Shown: piece by piece, positions 1 to 8,956 of the stretch
Numbering within the stretch: position 1 is the first letter of the stretch
Layout: every line of letters starts with the position of its first letter
Assembly: GCA_014730275.1 (NCBI GenBank)
Contig: WJIL01000084.1
Span: 42,097 to 106,096, forward strand
Reading direction: 5' to 3'
DNA from: Candidatus Lokiarchaeota archaeon
GTDB lineage: Archaea > Asgardarchaeota > Thorarchaeia > Thorarchaeales > Thorarchaeaceae
DNA length: 64,000 nucleotides
Translations under genes and position numbers: made by a program
The notes under the pieces: model-generated
Databases searched by the model: none
The model's input: only the letters and a program-made list of their open reading frames with translations
Told to the model about the DNA's origin: nothing

Positions 1-1630
1 TGGTTTCTTCTATAATTCTCTGACGCTTATACTGCCCTATTGGGGGATATCCACCACTAGAAAGTGAAATCGCATTTACAACATGTGTGTCTGTAGTTAT
101 TGGCTCAGCCTTGTCAATGTCGATATCTTTCAGAGCATCTATCATATCTTGACGCATTCTTGGAATCATATTATTGCCGTCAAGGGATATGAAGGCTGTT
201 TCTTCTTCCTCGGTTTTCAGAAGTATCACAGAAATACCTCCTGGTCCCAAACCGTCTTTCTTTGTTATTCCGTCTGGACTTGTTTGATAGAAACCAACTT
301 CAAAGGCTTTAGAATCTCGATTTGATTCCTCAGAAACTGCTTCCTTCACGGCCTTAACAAATTTCTCCGCTTCCGGATCTTCGGACATTACAGATACTGC
401 ATTGTCATTTATGCAATTGTGCGCATCTACAACAGCAACGCGCTCTACGCCTTCATTTGCTTCTATGGCTGCTTGATTAGCTTTCATCCCCACTTTTAGG
501 CTGATATCATCTGTGAATTGTGGTGCGCTTGTCACAATAGCAAGTGCCTTTGGCCCGGCCATGAGTGTCCACGTTTTGAATTTCCCCCATTCTTTCCAAG
601 ATGGACCCCTAAGATCATACGACTGATGTTTGGTATCAATGAGCCTATCGAGCTCTTGAATTACCTTTTCAAAGTCTTCTTTTGTTGTCAAATTTTGATG
701 ATGAGTACAGCTCCCGTGCATGACAAAACAGGGTATGCCATATCGTTCCCTAACGTGATTGCTGATGTAAGATGGAAGTGCACTGCTTCCAAGATTGCGA
801 AATGGGCCTGGGTGAACATAAAGAACCACACCGATACCTATCAACTCATCATCTTCTTGGAAGATTAGGACATCAAGTGGTATGTTCTGCAGTTCTGATA
901 TTTTTGTGAGCATACTTTCAAGCGGTCCCGAATCATCGGCTAGGTAATCGTATCCGAATCCCCTGAGAAGAGCCGGTCCATCGATTCCTAGGTCGCGTTC
1001 AAATGGTTTGCTGATGGAATCGTAGATGTATGCGACTGCTATTGCGATAATTGCTCCTCCGCCGAACAACATGATTGGCCAATTTGCTGGAAAAACCATC
1101 AAGTCTGCCAAAAATACACTGCCCGTTAGAAGTGTGATTATCCACAAGAGGACCGGCATGAAGGCTGCGACTGAGTTTCTTATAGTTCCATATTCGCTAA
1201 GGCCATCAACTAGGAAAATGAACATCAAATAACCCATGTTGGCACCTAGGAGCCAGAAACGGCTGACAGCTTCAATTCCAAAAAATAGACCTATAATCCT
1301 GCCAATAATCCCGAAGGAGAACCAGATTAGAACTCCAAACTGAATAACTCCTGTTGTTCGCCTTAAATCCAAAGGCGATGCTTCTTTTCGTATAAGTGCA
1401 TAGAGCAAGAGCGTGCCGAGATATGCGGGGATTCCAAACACCGCTAAGTACCCTATGAGTAGCTCAAGAGGCTGACTTGTCATTCCTGAAATGAGGTCTC
1501 CTCCAACCATCGTTACCGCAGCAACAATAACCAACATTCCAATTCTTGCGAGTATACCTCTGTGAGTTGGTAATTGCCAGATTCGCGAGTACAGTCTAGT
1601 TGTTTCCTTTACTTTTGCTTTCTCGCTCAA
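1..1630 (-). CDS. DUF2070-like archaeal membrane protein, 3' end beyond window
   Basis: An open frame runs on the minus strand from a TTG at 1630 to the window edge without a stop, so about 543 residues are visible. The first ~190 residues hold about six or seven hydrophobic segments. The soluble remainder carries HPGPFRNLGSS near residue 273 and HGSCTHHQNL near residue 304, histidine-rich motifs that I associate with the archaeal DUF2070 family. TTG is chosen because GGTGA lies just upstream and the nearby ATG at about 1669 runs into a stop within 14 codons. Function of the family is not established; the conserved His residues may bind metal (inference). The gene diverges from padR, with about 145 bases between them. 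Confidence 0.6.
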   Translation of the reverse strand, partial: MSEKAKVKETTRLYSRIWQLPTHRGILARIGMLVIVAAVTMVGGDLISGMTSQPLELLIGYLAVFGIPAYLGTLLLYALIRKEASPLDLRRTTGVIQFGVLIWFSFGIIGRIIGLFFGIEAVSRFWLLGANMGYLMFIFLVDGLSEYGTIRNSVAAFMPVLLWIITLLTGSVFLADLMVFPANWPIMLFGGGAIIAIAVAYIYDSISKPFERDLGIDGPALLRGFGYDYLADDSGPLESMLTKISELQNIPLDVLIFQEDDELIGIGVVLYVHPGPFRNLGSSALPSYISNHVRERYGIPCFVMHGSCTHHQNLTTKEDFEKVIQELDRLIDTKHQSYDLRGPSWKEWGKFKTWTLMAGPKALAIVTSAPQFTDDISLKVGMKANQAAIEANEGVERVAVVDAHNCINDNAVSVMSEDPEAEKFVKAVKEAVSEESNRDSKAFEVGFYQTSPDGITKKDGLGPGGISVILLKTEEEETAFISLDGNNMIPRMRQDMIDALKDIDIDKAEPITTDTHVVNAISLSSGGYPPIGQYKRQRIIEET

Positions 1631-1705
1631 TCTGGTTCACCTTTTGATTCCTTTTCCCTAGCGGTCATGGTGTTTCTTATGAAAGTTCCTCAACAACCTT
1701 CAGTT

Positions 1706-1755
1706 ATATCGGATGCGATATACTATTCTTTATAAAGTAATATCGGATGCGATAT
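1706..1755 (+). promoter_or_regulatory. padR promoter with two identical palindromic operators flanking the TATA box
   Basis: The 16-mer ATATCGGATGCGATAT, an ATATCG-N4-CGATAT inverted repeat, occurs at 1706-1721 and again, identical, at 1740-1755. The copies are 34 bases apart start to start and bracket a TATA-like TTTATAAA at 1729-1736. The padR ATG is at 1775. This arrangement fits autoregulation: bound repressor would occlude TBP/TFB and RNA polymerase. PadR proteins commonly repress their own operon, so the neighbour is the likely ligand of these sites (inference). Confidence 0.75.
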
Positions 1756-1774
1756 TTCAAGGACTTGAGCTGTT

Positions 1775-2305
1775 ATGAAAGAGATGTCATGTCATGAAAT
1801 TCCGGATCCTCAATCTATACCACGAGGACTCCTGAAGCATCTCATTCTGCATTTGCTCAAATCAGAGAATCTAACCGGGGCCGCAATTGGCCGCATACTC
1901 GAAGAAAAGAGTGATCATGAGTGGAAGCCAAGCCCGGGTTCGATATATCCTGCACTTTCCAGCCTTGAAGAACATGGTCTCATAGAGAAAATGGATAAGC
2001 GAGGCAGAAGAAAGCCATACGCTATCACTGAAAAAGGACAGGAGTTTGTCGAGAAACTTGTTGAACGACACAAGATTATGTCGGAGAATATTCGGACTGG
2101 TTTCAAATTGTCTCTTTCTTTGATGAAACCTGAGAATCGACTGACTTTTCTGCTTCGTAGAATGGACCATATCATTGATGGTTTGTTACAGAACATCGAC
2201 TCGCTATCAGAAGGCGATTTTGAGGACTATGCTACCAGGATAGAATCAATTCAGGAGAAATTCGACCGACTCACCAAAGAAATCAACCAAGAGGGTTATG
2301 AGTGA
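1775..2305 (+). CDS. PadR-family transcriptional regulator
   Basis: The 176-residue protein has an N-terminal winged helix of PadR type (about residues 15-95), with the typical GSIYPALSSLEEHGLIE recognition region followed by the RGRRKPYAITEKG wing. The C-terminal ~75 residues are helical and charged, as in the PadR dimerisation arm. It is the first gene of an operon with two ABC exporter subunits: its TGA at 2303-2305 overlaps the GTG of the next gene. Identical palindromes around the TATA box suggest autorepression, relieved by a ligand that the exporter may pump out, as in PadR/LmrR systems (inference). Confidence 0.9.
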   Translation: MKEMSCHEIPDPQSIPRGLLKHLILHLLKSENLTGAAIGRILEEKSDHEWKPSPGSIYPALSSLEEHGLIEKMDKRGRRKPYAITEKGQEFVEKLVERHKIMSENIRTGFKLSLSLMKPENRLTFLLRRMDHIIDGLLQNIDSLSEGDFEDYATRIESIQEKFDRLTKEINQEGYE

Positions 2306-4149
2306 CTACGCAAATTGAACCCCAACAACGACAATTCGACGATGCGACCGACTATATGTTCTCTGGACTCCGAAAACACCCTGGAGTAATTGCTGGCGCA
2401 ACAATTCTGACGGTAATTTCTTCGGTTTTAGTCACCTTACCGATGACGATTGTCGGTCAAGCGATTGATGAGCTTACAGTAAATGGTTTCACAGCTACAT
2501 TTGTGAACTACTGCTGGATTATCGTTGGTTTGGGTCTAGCCTACATGGTACTCTACTTTGTTGTCGGCTACTCATGGGCTAGAGTTACATTGGCGTGGGA
2601 ACGAGATGCAAGACAAGATTTCTTTGATATGCTTCAGGAGAACAGCATGACGTTTCATGATGAAATCGATAGCAAAAGACTTCTTTCTGTTGCGATGCAG
2701 GACATCAACTGGGTCCGCATGTCGCTTAATCCCGCCCTTAGAAACATCGTGTTTGGGATTTCTTCATTCTTGGTCACCACCTTCTTGGTGTTCCGCGTTG
2801 ATCGAAGCTTCACACTCTTCTCCCTGTTTGGATTCCCCGCACATGGTCTTACGCTTATTATGATTGTGGGTTTTCCACTTTACTTGGCATTTGCCTACCG
2901 GTACGCTAATAATGTTGAGCCGGTGCGCCGCAAGCGCGCAGAGAAGATGGAAGACCTTACGTCTTCGTCACAGGAGGTATTCAGGGGCATAGAAGTAGTT
3001 CGTTCATTCGGGAAGGAGGACTGGGAAGCAGAGAAATTCGAGGAAGAAACAACTGAATACGAGCACTTGGTAGCTCGCGAAGGTCGTCTTGCAGCGTTCT
3101 ACATTCCGTCTCTTATCCTAACCGGCATGACCACTCTTGCATTCATCTATGGTGGATTTGCGGTACTTTCCGGTATCCTTTCGATTGGCAATCTTACTCA
3201 AGTTATCGGACTACTTGTCAGCTTACAAGGATTCAACTTCATGTTACCTCGAATGTTACTTGCTCTTCGAGGGGGTTATGTCAACGCAGGTCGGATTGTA
3301 AATTTGATTAATTGGGAAGATCCTATGATTGAGTCCGAGGAGTCTTCTGAGGATATCGACTGGAATGGGGATATCGTTTTCGATGATGTCTCATTTTCCT
3401 ATAATGCTAACAACTCCAACGGGAGTGCGATGGCGCTGAAGAAGTTGAGTATCCAAATTCCCCGAGAGTCGAGAGTGGCAATCATTGGCGGACCGGGCGG
3501 TGGAAAGAGCACGATCCTCAAACTCATTCTTCGGCTCTACGATCCAACTCAAGGAACTGTGCGGATCGGCGGAGTTGACTTGAGCAATATTCGGACTGCT
3601 GATGTTAGAGACCACGTAGGACTAGTTGAACAAGATATCTTCCTCTTCAGAATGACCGTGAAAGAGAATATTGCTTTTGGACGACCAGAAGCTACCGACG
3701 AGGAAATCATTCAAGCAGCCAAACGAGCTCAGGCACACGAATTCATTGAGAAACTACCAAAAGGTTATGATTCAATGGTTGGAGAAAAAGGGATGACGCT
3801 CAGTGGAGGGCAGCGCCAAAGACTTGCTATTGCAAGGGCCATCATTCAAGACCCACAGATTTTGCTTCTAGATGATTCTGCTAGTGCTATCGATGCACAG
3901 ACGGAATTCCAACTCCGACAGGCTCTGGATGAGGTTATGAAAGGGCGCACCAGTATTACTGTGACTCAGCGTCTACGGACTCTTCTGGAATCTGATATGG
4001 TTATTATTGTAGACAAAGGTGAGCTAGTAGCAGCCGGCTGCCACGATGAATTGCTGAGAACATCCGAGCATTACCGAAAGATATTCGAACGACTTCCAGG
4101 TGCTGAGCAATTTCTGACTGCGGCAGCTAAGCAAGGAGGTGTTGCCTGA
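2302..4149 (+). CDS. ABC exporter subunit with degenerate ATPase site
   Basis: A 615-residue half-transporter: membrane domain with about six helices (residues ~30-330), then the nucleotide-binding domain. Walker A is GGPGGGKST and the signature is a canonical LSGGQ. The Walker B end reads LLLDDS, with Asp where the catalytic Glu normally is, and the switch region reads VTQRL, with Gln in place of His. These are the substitutions of the degenerate subunit in heterodimeric exporters such as TM287/288. It starts with GTG overlapping the padR stop by four bases and is followed immediately by its partner. Export of a drug, lipid or peptide is possible; the substrate cannot be read from sequence. 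Confidence 0.9.
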   Translation: MTTQIEPQQRQFDDATDYMFSGLRKHPGVIAGATILTVISSVLVTLPMTIVGQAIDELTVNGFTATFVNYCWIIVGLGLAYMVLYFVVGYSWARVTLAWERDARQDFFDMLQENSMTFHDEIDSKRLLSVAMQDINWVRMSLNPALRNIVFGISSFLVTTFLVFRVDRSFTLFSLFGFPAHGLTLIMIVGFPLYLAFAYRYANNVEPVRRKRAEKMEDLTSSSQEVFRGIEVVRSFGKEDWEAEKFEEETTEYEHLVAREGRLAAFYIPSLILTGMTTLAFIYGGFAVLSGILSIGNLTQVIGLLVSLQGFNFMLPRMLLALRGGYVNAGRIVNLINWEDPMIESEESSEDIDWNGDIVFDDVSFSYNANNSNGSAMALKKLSIQIPRESRVAIIGGPGGGKSTILKLILRLYDPTQGTVRIGGVDLSNIRTADVRDHVGLVEQDIFLFRMTVKENIAFGRPEATDEEIIQAAKRAQAHEFIEKLPKGYDSMVGEKGMTLSGGQRQRLAIARAIIQDPQILLLDDSASAIDAQTEFQLRQALDEVMKGRTSITVTQRLRTLLESDMVIIVDKGELVAAGCHDELLRTSEHYRKIFERLPGAEQFLTAAAKQGGVA

Positions 4150-6065
4150 TGGGTATGAGACGGCGGGGACACAGCTTGGAAAAACAAGAGCGGAGTCGTC
4201 CTGCTCGTTTGCTTCTTAGACGCCTATTTGGCTACCTTGGAAACTTCAAGCGTGAACTAGCTTTAGGGGCAACATTCTCACTCCTCGGAACTATTGTGGG
4301 TGTTTTCGACATCCCAGTACTGTCTCAGGGGTTGGATGCTGTTTTCTCTGCAGCAGGTGGCTGGGAACCACTAATCATACTGATTGGTTTGTATGTAGTT
4401 CTCAAAGTAATTGCATGGGTACTCAACGGCGGGAAGCTTTGGTTTCTTGCGGGTGCTCAAGCTGGCTTGACACAGAATGTACAATCCGATGTCTATGACC
4501 GTTTAGTTAATGCTGATTTGTCTTATCACACCTCTCAGCAAAGCGGTGACGTTACTTCGCGTGTAACTTCGGATGTTGATCAGTTGTCCACAGGTGTGCA
4601 GGTTATCATCGATTTTGCGAGTAACATTCTCATGATGATTGCATCCTTCTTGATTGTATGGTCAATTTCTCAGACCTTGGCGCTTACAACTCTTGTAGTT
4701 GTTCCTGGCGTTCTGTTTATTGCTGCCCTTTTTGGAACCGTGGGCAAGCGAATCATGCTTGATGCACGCAGAGCATATGGTCGAGTATCGGGCCAGATTG
4801 CTGAGAATCTAGCGGGAGTACATGTTGCAAAGGCCTTCAACAGAGAGGATGAGCTATCAGAGAAAATGTCAGAGTTGAATCAAGAAGCCTACAACTACGG
4901 TTTCAAATTTATGATGCTTATGAGTGCCATGCAACCCCTTATGCGTTCCATTGGACAATTCGCCATAGCAGCCGTTCTTTTTGTCGGTGGCAGTTTCGCT
5001 ACAGGAACAGCTTCTGCTCTTACTGTTGGCGAGTTATTTGTTGGAATCACCATGACAAACCGTTTCATGTGGCCACTGCTTGCCTTGGCAATGTACGCAA
5101 CACAAGTTCAATCGTCTTTGGCTGCTATGGATCGAATTTCGGACGTGACGGAAAGGGAACCTTCTATCACTGATTCACCTGAATCCGAGCCACTATACGA
5201 GCAGAATGACGGAATAGAATTCCGAAATGTGGATTTCTCTTATGTTGATGACGAACTTGTACTGAAGGATGTAAGCTTTCAGGTTAAACCAGGTGAGACT
5301 GTAGCGGTTGTAGGACATACGGGTGCAGGTAAGACTACCGTTGCTGCGTTGATTAACCGCTTCTACGATCCTGATTCTGGCAAGATTCTCATTGGCGACC
5401 AGGATCTCCAAGACATAAGCCTAGATTCCCTCCATGATGAGATATCGCTCATTCCTCAGGAGCCTTACCTCTTTGATGGCTCAGTAATAGAGAACATAAG
5501 ATATGGAAAGCCTTCAGCAACTGAAGAAGAAATTTTCGAGTTGTGCAAGCTTATTGGAGCGGACGAATTCATTGTTTCACTACCGGATGGCTACCATACA
5601 GAAATGATTCAGGGTGGCAAGAACGTTAGTTCGGGTCAGAAGCAGATGATAACTATTGCAAGAACCATGCTGGCTGATCCAAAGATTCTCATTCTTGACG
5701 AAGCCACTAGCCGTTTGGACGCGTATAGCGAGTCTCTAGTGCAGGATGCACAGGCTAAGCTGTTCTCTGGCAGAACCACGGTGGTTATCGCACATCGTCT
5801 AACAACTATTGCGAATGCTTCCAGGATTCTTGTCTTCGAAGATGGTGAAATCGTCGAGCGGGGGACGCACGAGGAGTTACTCGAACTTGGAGGTGTCTTC
5901 AAGAGATTGTATGATACATATTATGCTCATCAGGGCATCGAAGAATTATCGGAGAGTATCGCAAGCACAGCTGCTGAAGAGGTCTCGAGTTGCTCAGAGA
6001 AGGTAAGAGCTGCGGTTGCAGAATCAGGGGGAGCTAATCCTGGCGCCGGTAGAGATGGGAAGTAG
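4149..6065 (+). CDS. ABC exporter subunit with catalytic ATPase site
   Basis: The 638-residue partner half-transporter overlaps the previous stop by one base (TGATG). The membrane domain covers residues ~25-330. The nucleotide-binding domain has Walker A GHTGAGKTT, Walker B ILILDEATS with the catalytic Glu, and IAHRL with the switch His. Its signature is VSSGQ instead of LSGGQ. Together the subunits give one competent site (Walker motifs here with LSGGQ of the partner) and one degenerate site, so they should act as an obligate heterodimer. A ~45-residue C-terminal tail rich in Ser, Ala and Glu follows the NBD and has no obvious function. Confidence 0.9.
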   Translation: MGMRRRGHSLEKQERSRPARLLLRRLFGYLGNFKRELALGATFSLLGTIVGVFDIPVLSQGLDAVFSAAGGWEPLIILIGLYVVLKVIAWVLNGGKLWFLAGAQAGLTQNVQSDVYDRLVNADLSYHTSQQSGDVTSRVTSDVDQLSTGVQVIIDFASNILMMIASFLIVWSISQTLALTTLVVVPGVLFIAALFGTVGKRIMLDARRAYGRVSGQIAENLAGVHVAKAFNREDELSEKMSELNQEAYNYGFKFMMLMSAMQPLMRSIGQFAIAAVLFVGGSFATGTASALTVGELFVGITMTNRFMWPLLALAMYATQVQSSLAAMDRISDVTEREPSITDSPESEPLYEQNDGIEFRNVDFSYVDDELVLKDVSFQVKPGETVAVVGHTGAGKTTVAALINRFYDPDSGKILIGDQDLQDISLDSLHDEISLIPQEPYLFDGSVIENIRYGKPSATEEEIFELCKLIGADEFIVSLPDGYHTEMIQGGKNVSSGQKQMITIARTMLADPKILILDEATSRLDAYSESLVQDAQAKLFSGRTTVVIAHRLTTIANASRILVFEDGEIVERGTHEELLELGGVFKRLYDTYYAHQGIEELSESIASTAAEEVSSCSEKVRAAVAESGGANPGAGRDGK

Positions 6066-6070
6066 AAACC

Positions 6071-6868
6071 CTAGAGATTGTCTATCATTGCAAAAGCTAG
6101 CAGAAGTGCGGATCCAAGGAGAGAATATCCCAGTATTCCTGTAACTGGATTTACCAGCAAGACCGTGAGTGTACTAGAACCCGACTGCATTCCGAAATGG
6201 ACGGCAGCGAAACATGTACCTACGAATATGAGAAGCAAGGGCCTAATGAATTGTCCTCTTCGGAAAATCCAGGAAATATATCCGAGTGTAAGAATAAGAA
6301 GAGCGCTCATAGCAAACAGCGGATAAGCTGCGACTATGGATGTAAGACCCGTGTTTACCCCCATCCCAAATAAGAGCAAAATACCCGGTATGGGACATAG
6401 AATGGAACATAATATCAGTATGTACTTGAGAGTAGGGTTTGAAAGGAATCCTAATACTTCGTTCGACTGCCGAAGATAGCTAATTACGCTTCCTACCCAA
6501 GGCAAAATACCGACAGCTGCTACTGTATAGTATACAGCTTTCCCAATTTCGGTGGGTGCGCTATCTTGTACTACCAGAAACACTGCTTCGGATATCCCAA
6601 GTATGCAGAGGGCAAAAGCGCATGAGGTGTTCATGATGCTGTATCGATCTCCGAAAGCTATGCCTCCTCTCACGAACTCTGTGATACTTATCGCTCCTAT
6701 GACAAGCGGTGTTGCAACGAGTAGAATCCTTCCAATGGTTGAAAGAATCTGGATGGAATTCGTCCAGAACAGGAAGATTGATGCACCTGAGGCCGCGATT
6801 CCATACAAAAGTGGGACTAAGGCAAAATACATTTGTTCTGATGGTTTGTTGATTTCACCATTTTCCAA
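6071..6868 (-). CDS. Multi-pass membrane protein of unknown function
   Basis: The 265-residue frame is almost entirely hydrophobic, with about seven or eight predicted helices and short charged loops such as YLRQSNE and FRRGQF. I do not recognise the family. It converges tail to tail with the ABC operon (five bases between stops) and lies downstream of the 399-residue gene on the same strand with a 37-base gap, so the two may be cotranscribed. Codon use and length support a real gene. Confidence 0.7.
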   Translation of the reverse strand: MENGEINKPSEQMYFALVPLLYGIAASGASIFLFWTNSIQILSTIGRILLVATPLVIGAISITEFVRGGIAFGDRYSIMNTSCAFALCILGISEAVFLVVQDSAPTEIGKAVYYTVAAVGILPWVGSVISYLRQSNEVLGFLSNPTLKYILILCSILCPIPGILLLFGMGVNTGLTSIVAAYPLFAMSALLILTLGYISWIFRRGQFIRPLLLIFVGTCFAAVHFGMQSGSSTLTVLLVNPVTGILGYSLLGSALLLAFAMIDNL

Positions 6869-6905
6869 ACTACCTCCTCTCCTTGTGCTATTTGAATTTC
6901 TTTTG

Positions 6906-8105
6906 CTAGCTTGTTACAACAAGCTGATTCCATGATATGTTATTTACTAATCGCGGAAACCGTTTCTGTGTTTCGGTTTTTGTTTTCTCAACTATTCGGT
7001 TTGCAATTGACTCGCCAGTATAGACACTCGTACGCTTTGCTATGCAATGCAGCAAATTCCCAAAGCCTTCACTGATTGTATCTGCTGATACTTCTCGTTT
7101 CACAACAGCTGCATTCAGTTGATTTTTGATTTCGACATCAGCTTGGTTTTCAAGATAGACGAGTCGCAACCAAGGATAGGTTTGGATGAGGTGTCTTTGC
7201 GATTTTCTGAAAAGAGCTGCAGCTGCCTTGTGACCGATGAGTTTTGCGCAGCTCAAAAGAACCGTCTCGAGCACATTCTTATAGAGAACAAGAATACTCT
7301 GAACTTCTGGTACTGGTTCCACTGCGTGCTTTTCGGCAAGCATGGCAATCTCTTCAAGAAAACGTTTCATATCTTTGGTTTTTACTCTCTCAGCTGCTAT
7401 AGCTAATGAGGTCTCACCATCTAGTTCACCTAGTGCTTTCATAGTTTCCTCTGATACACCCTCGATTTGGTGGGATTGTTGGTGAAGGAATGTTGTCTGG
7501 TAGATATCATCAGGCGTCACGGGATGTGTGACTTCTATTGCCTTGTCCCAGTAGGCTTTCGAAGCGAGATCGATGGCTAAGCTCATGGGGACTTCAAGAA
7601 AATCTGCTGCGTCTCGGACTGAGCATCGTTTAGGAATGAGATTGAGGAAAGACCTGACTTCCGCTTTTCCTGTATAAAGCTCCCAGTTGCGTTTAACCTG
7701 TAGTATGCTATCTTCTTGAATCCTGTCGCGTATGAATTCCTCCAGAACTACTTTCTCGAATCTGCTGTATACGGCTAGGTCCATGTCTACCCAACGCAGG
7801 ATGTTGAATTGCTCTTCGAACTTCTGCACTACTCTTCTGAGTTTTTCTCTCAACTGAGCACTTTCCCTGTCGACTGAAAGAGCCCCCAACACCCAATCTC
7901 CAAACTCGATTACTATTCGATGGTCTGTTCCTTCGAAGGCTCTAGCTCTTGATCTGACATTTCCTGTGGCCTCGTCCAAAAAGGAGGTCATTGCAGAGAG
8001 AAATGATGAAATGAGGTCAGGATCGAAAATTGGCTCCTTGAAGTCCTTGTGGTACATGCATATGCCTGTTTCTCGTTTTATGATGTATAACGAGTTGACG
8101 TTCAT
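6906..8105 (-). CDS. Unknown protein with longin/roadblock-like N-terminus
   Basis: 399 residues. The first ~105 residues read like a longin or roadblock fold: a beta strand (NSLYIIKRETGICMYHKDF), a helix (DPDLISSFLSAMTSFLDEATG), strands (HRIVIEFGDWVLGALSVD) and a long amphipathic helix ending near EEQFNIL. The rest is helical, with a possible winged-helix stretch (RCSVRDAADFLEVPMSLAIDLA, ~residues 160-180) and no enzymatic motif. Asgard archaea encode many longin and roadblock proteins that partner small GTPases, so a regulatory or scaffold role is conceivable, but no GTPase gene is adjacent. The fold assignment comes from pattern, not from a search. Confidence 0.6.
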   Translation of the reverse strand: MNVNSLYIIKRETGICMYHKDFKEPIFDPDLISSFLSAMTSFLDEATGNVRSRARAFEGTDHRIVIEFGDWVLGALSVDRESAQLREKLRRVVQKFEEQFNILRWVDMDLAVYSRFEKVVLEEFIRDRIQEDSILQVKRNWELYTGKAEVRSFLNLIPKRCSVRDAADFLEVPMSLAIDLASKAYWDKAIEVTHPVTPDDIYQTTFLHQQSHQIEGVSEETMKALGELDGETSLAIAAERVKTKDMKRFLEEIAMLAEKHAVEPVPEVQSILVLYKNVLETVLLSCAKLIGHKAAAALFRKSQRHLIQTYPWLRLVYLENQADVEIKNQLNAAVVKREVSADTISEGFGNLLHCIAKRTSVYTGESIANRIVEKTKTETQKRFPRLVNNISWNQLVVTS

Positions 8106-8244
8106 GTTCCAACTCCCTTATCTGTAGTGTTCAGCATTCTCTGGATTCTGGAGAGCGAAGGGTCAAGAAACCAAACCAATTCTTTAGTGCGTTTATGTGG
8201 CGGTGGTTGAATCTAACTCTCTTTCCTCATAGGATTCTCGTTTT

Positions 8245-8262
8245 TATCGTTTTTAAACGATA
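8245..8262. promoter_or_regulatory. Palindrome in the divergent promoter region before ZPR1
   Basis: TATCGTTTTTAAACGATA has perfect 8-base arms (TATCGTTT and AAACGATA) around a TT centre. It lies in the 224-base gap between the divergently transcribed 399-residue gene and ZPR1, and its core TTTTTAAA could itself be a TATA box about 70 bases before the ZPR1 start. A regulator binding here could control one or both genes; the regulator is unknown. Confidence 0.4.
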
Positions 8263-8329
8263 TTTGTTCTTATTCTGAGCGTGTGTTCATTCAAATAGTG
8301 CTATAAGTGGAAATCTAGGCTTTGGGCTT

Positions 8330-8956
8330 ATGTCCTCTGATGAAATTGTAACTGAGTGTCCTGCGTGCAAGAAAGAAAGCATGACAGTTAAGTCAATGGT
8401 GTATCCTATCCCATATTTTAACGAATTGATCATTTTTGTGATGAAATGCTCTGAATGTAAATTCACCCAAAAGGACATTTTCTCTGTGGAACAACGCCCT
8501 CCGGTGCGCTGGGAACTGTTGGTTGACGATGTTGATTTGCTGAAAACACGTGTCATTCGGTCCGGTTCGGGAACCATGAGATTGCCTGATTTTGGTATAG
8601 ATGTTGAACCAGGACCAGCCGCAGAAGCCTTCATCTCAAACGTAGAGGGGGTAGTTCAGAGGATGCATGACGTTACAGGTATCGCAATGCGAAGTGCTGA
8701 TACCGAAGAGCAACAAGAGCGCGGGAAAGAAATTATGGAAAAATTGAAAGAAGCTATGGAAGGAAATCTCGCCTTCACGTTGGTTATTGAGGACCCAGCA
8801 GGTGTAAGCGCCATTCTTCCTGATGACATGAGCAAAGTCAATCGCACTGAGCTTTCTGAGGAAGAAGCTTCTGAGCTTCGGGGTGCGCCCTTCTGGCTGG
8901 ACAACATCAGGGACGAATACGCAAAGGTTGTTGAAACGCACGGTTCAGCGACATGA
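8330..8956 (+). CDS. ZPR1 zinc-finger domain protein
   Basis: 208 residues with one ZPR1 zinc finger: C10-x2-C13 and C40-x2-C43 separated by the typical VYPIPYFNELIIFVMKC stretch, followed by the beta-rich ZPR1 domain (VRSGSGTMRLPDFG-type region at residues ~70-105). Eukaryotic ZPR1 binds eEF1A and the archaeal single-domain version is widespread, so a translation-factor chaperone role is a reasonable inference. Oddity: the last ~15 codons lie over the antisense end of a repeated element, so the C-terminus (VVETHGSAT) may have been supplied by that element instead of being native. Confidence 0.88.
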   Translation: MSSDEIVTECPACKKESMTVKSMVYPIPYFNELIIFVMKCSECKFTQKDIFSVEQRPPVRWELLVDDVDLLKTRVIRSGSGTMRLPDFGIDVEPGPAAEAFISNVEGVVQRMHDVTGIAMRSADTEEQQERGKEIMEKLKEAMEGNLAFTLVIEDPAGVSAILPDDMSKVNRTELSEEEASELRGAPFWLDNIRDEYAKVVETHGSAT

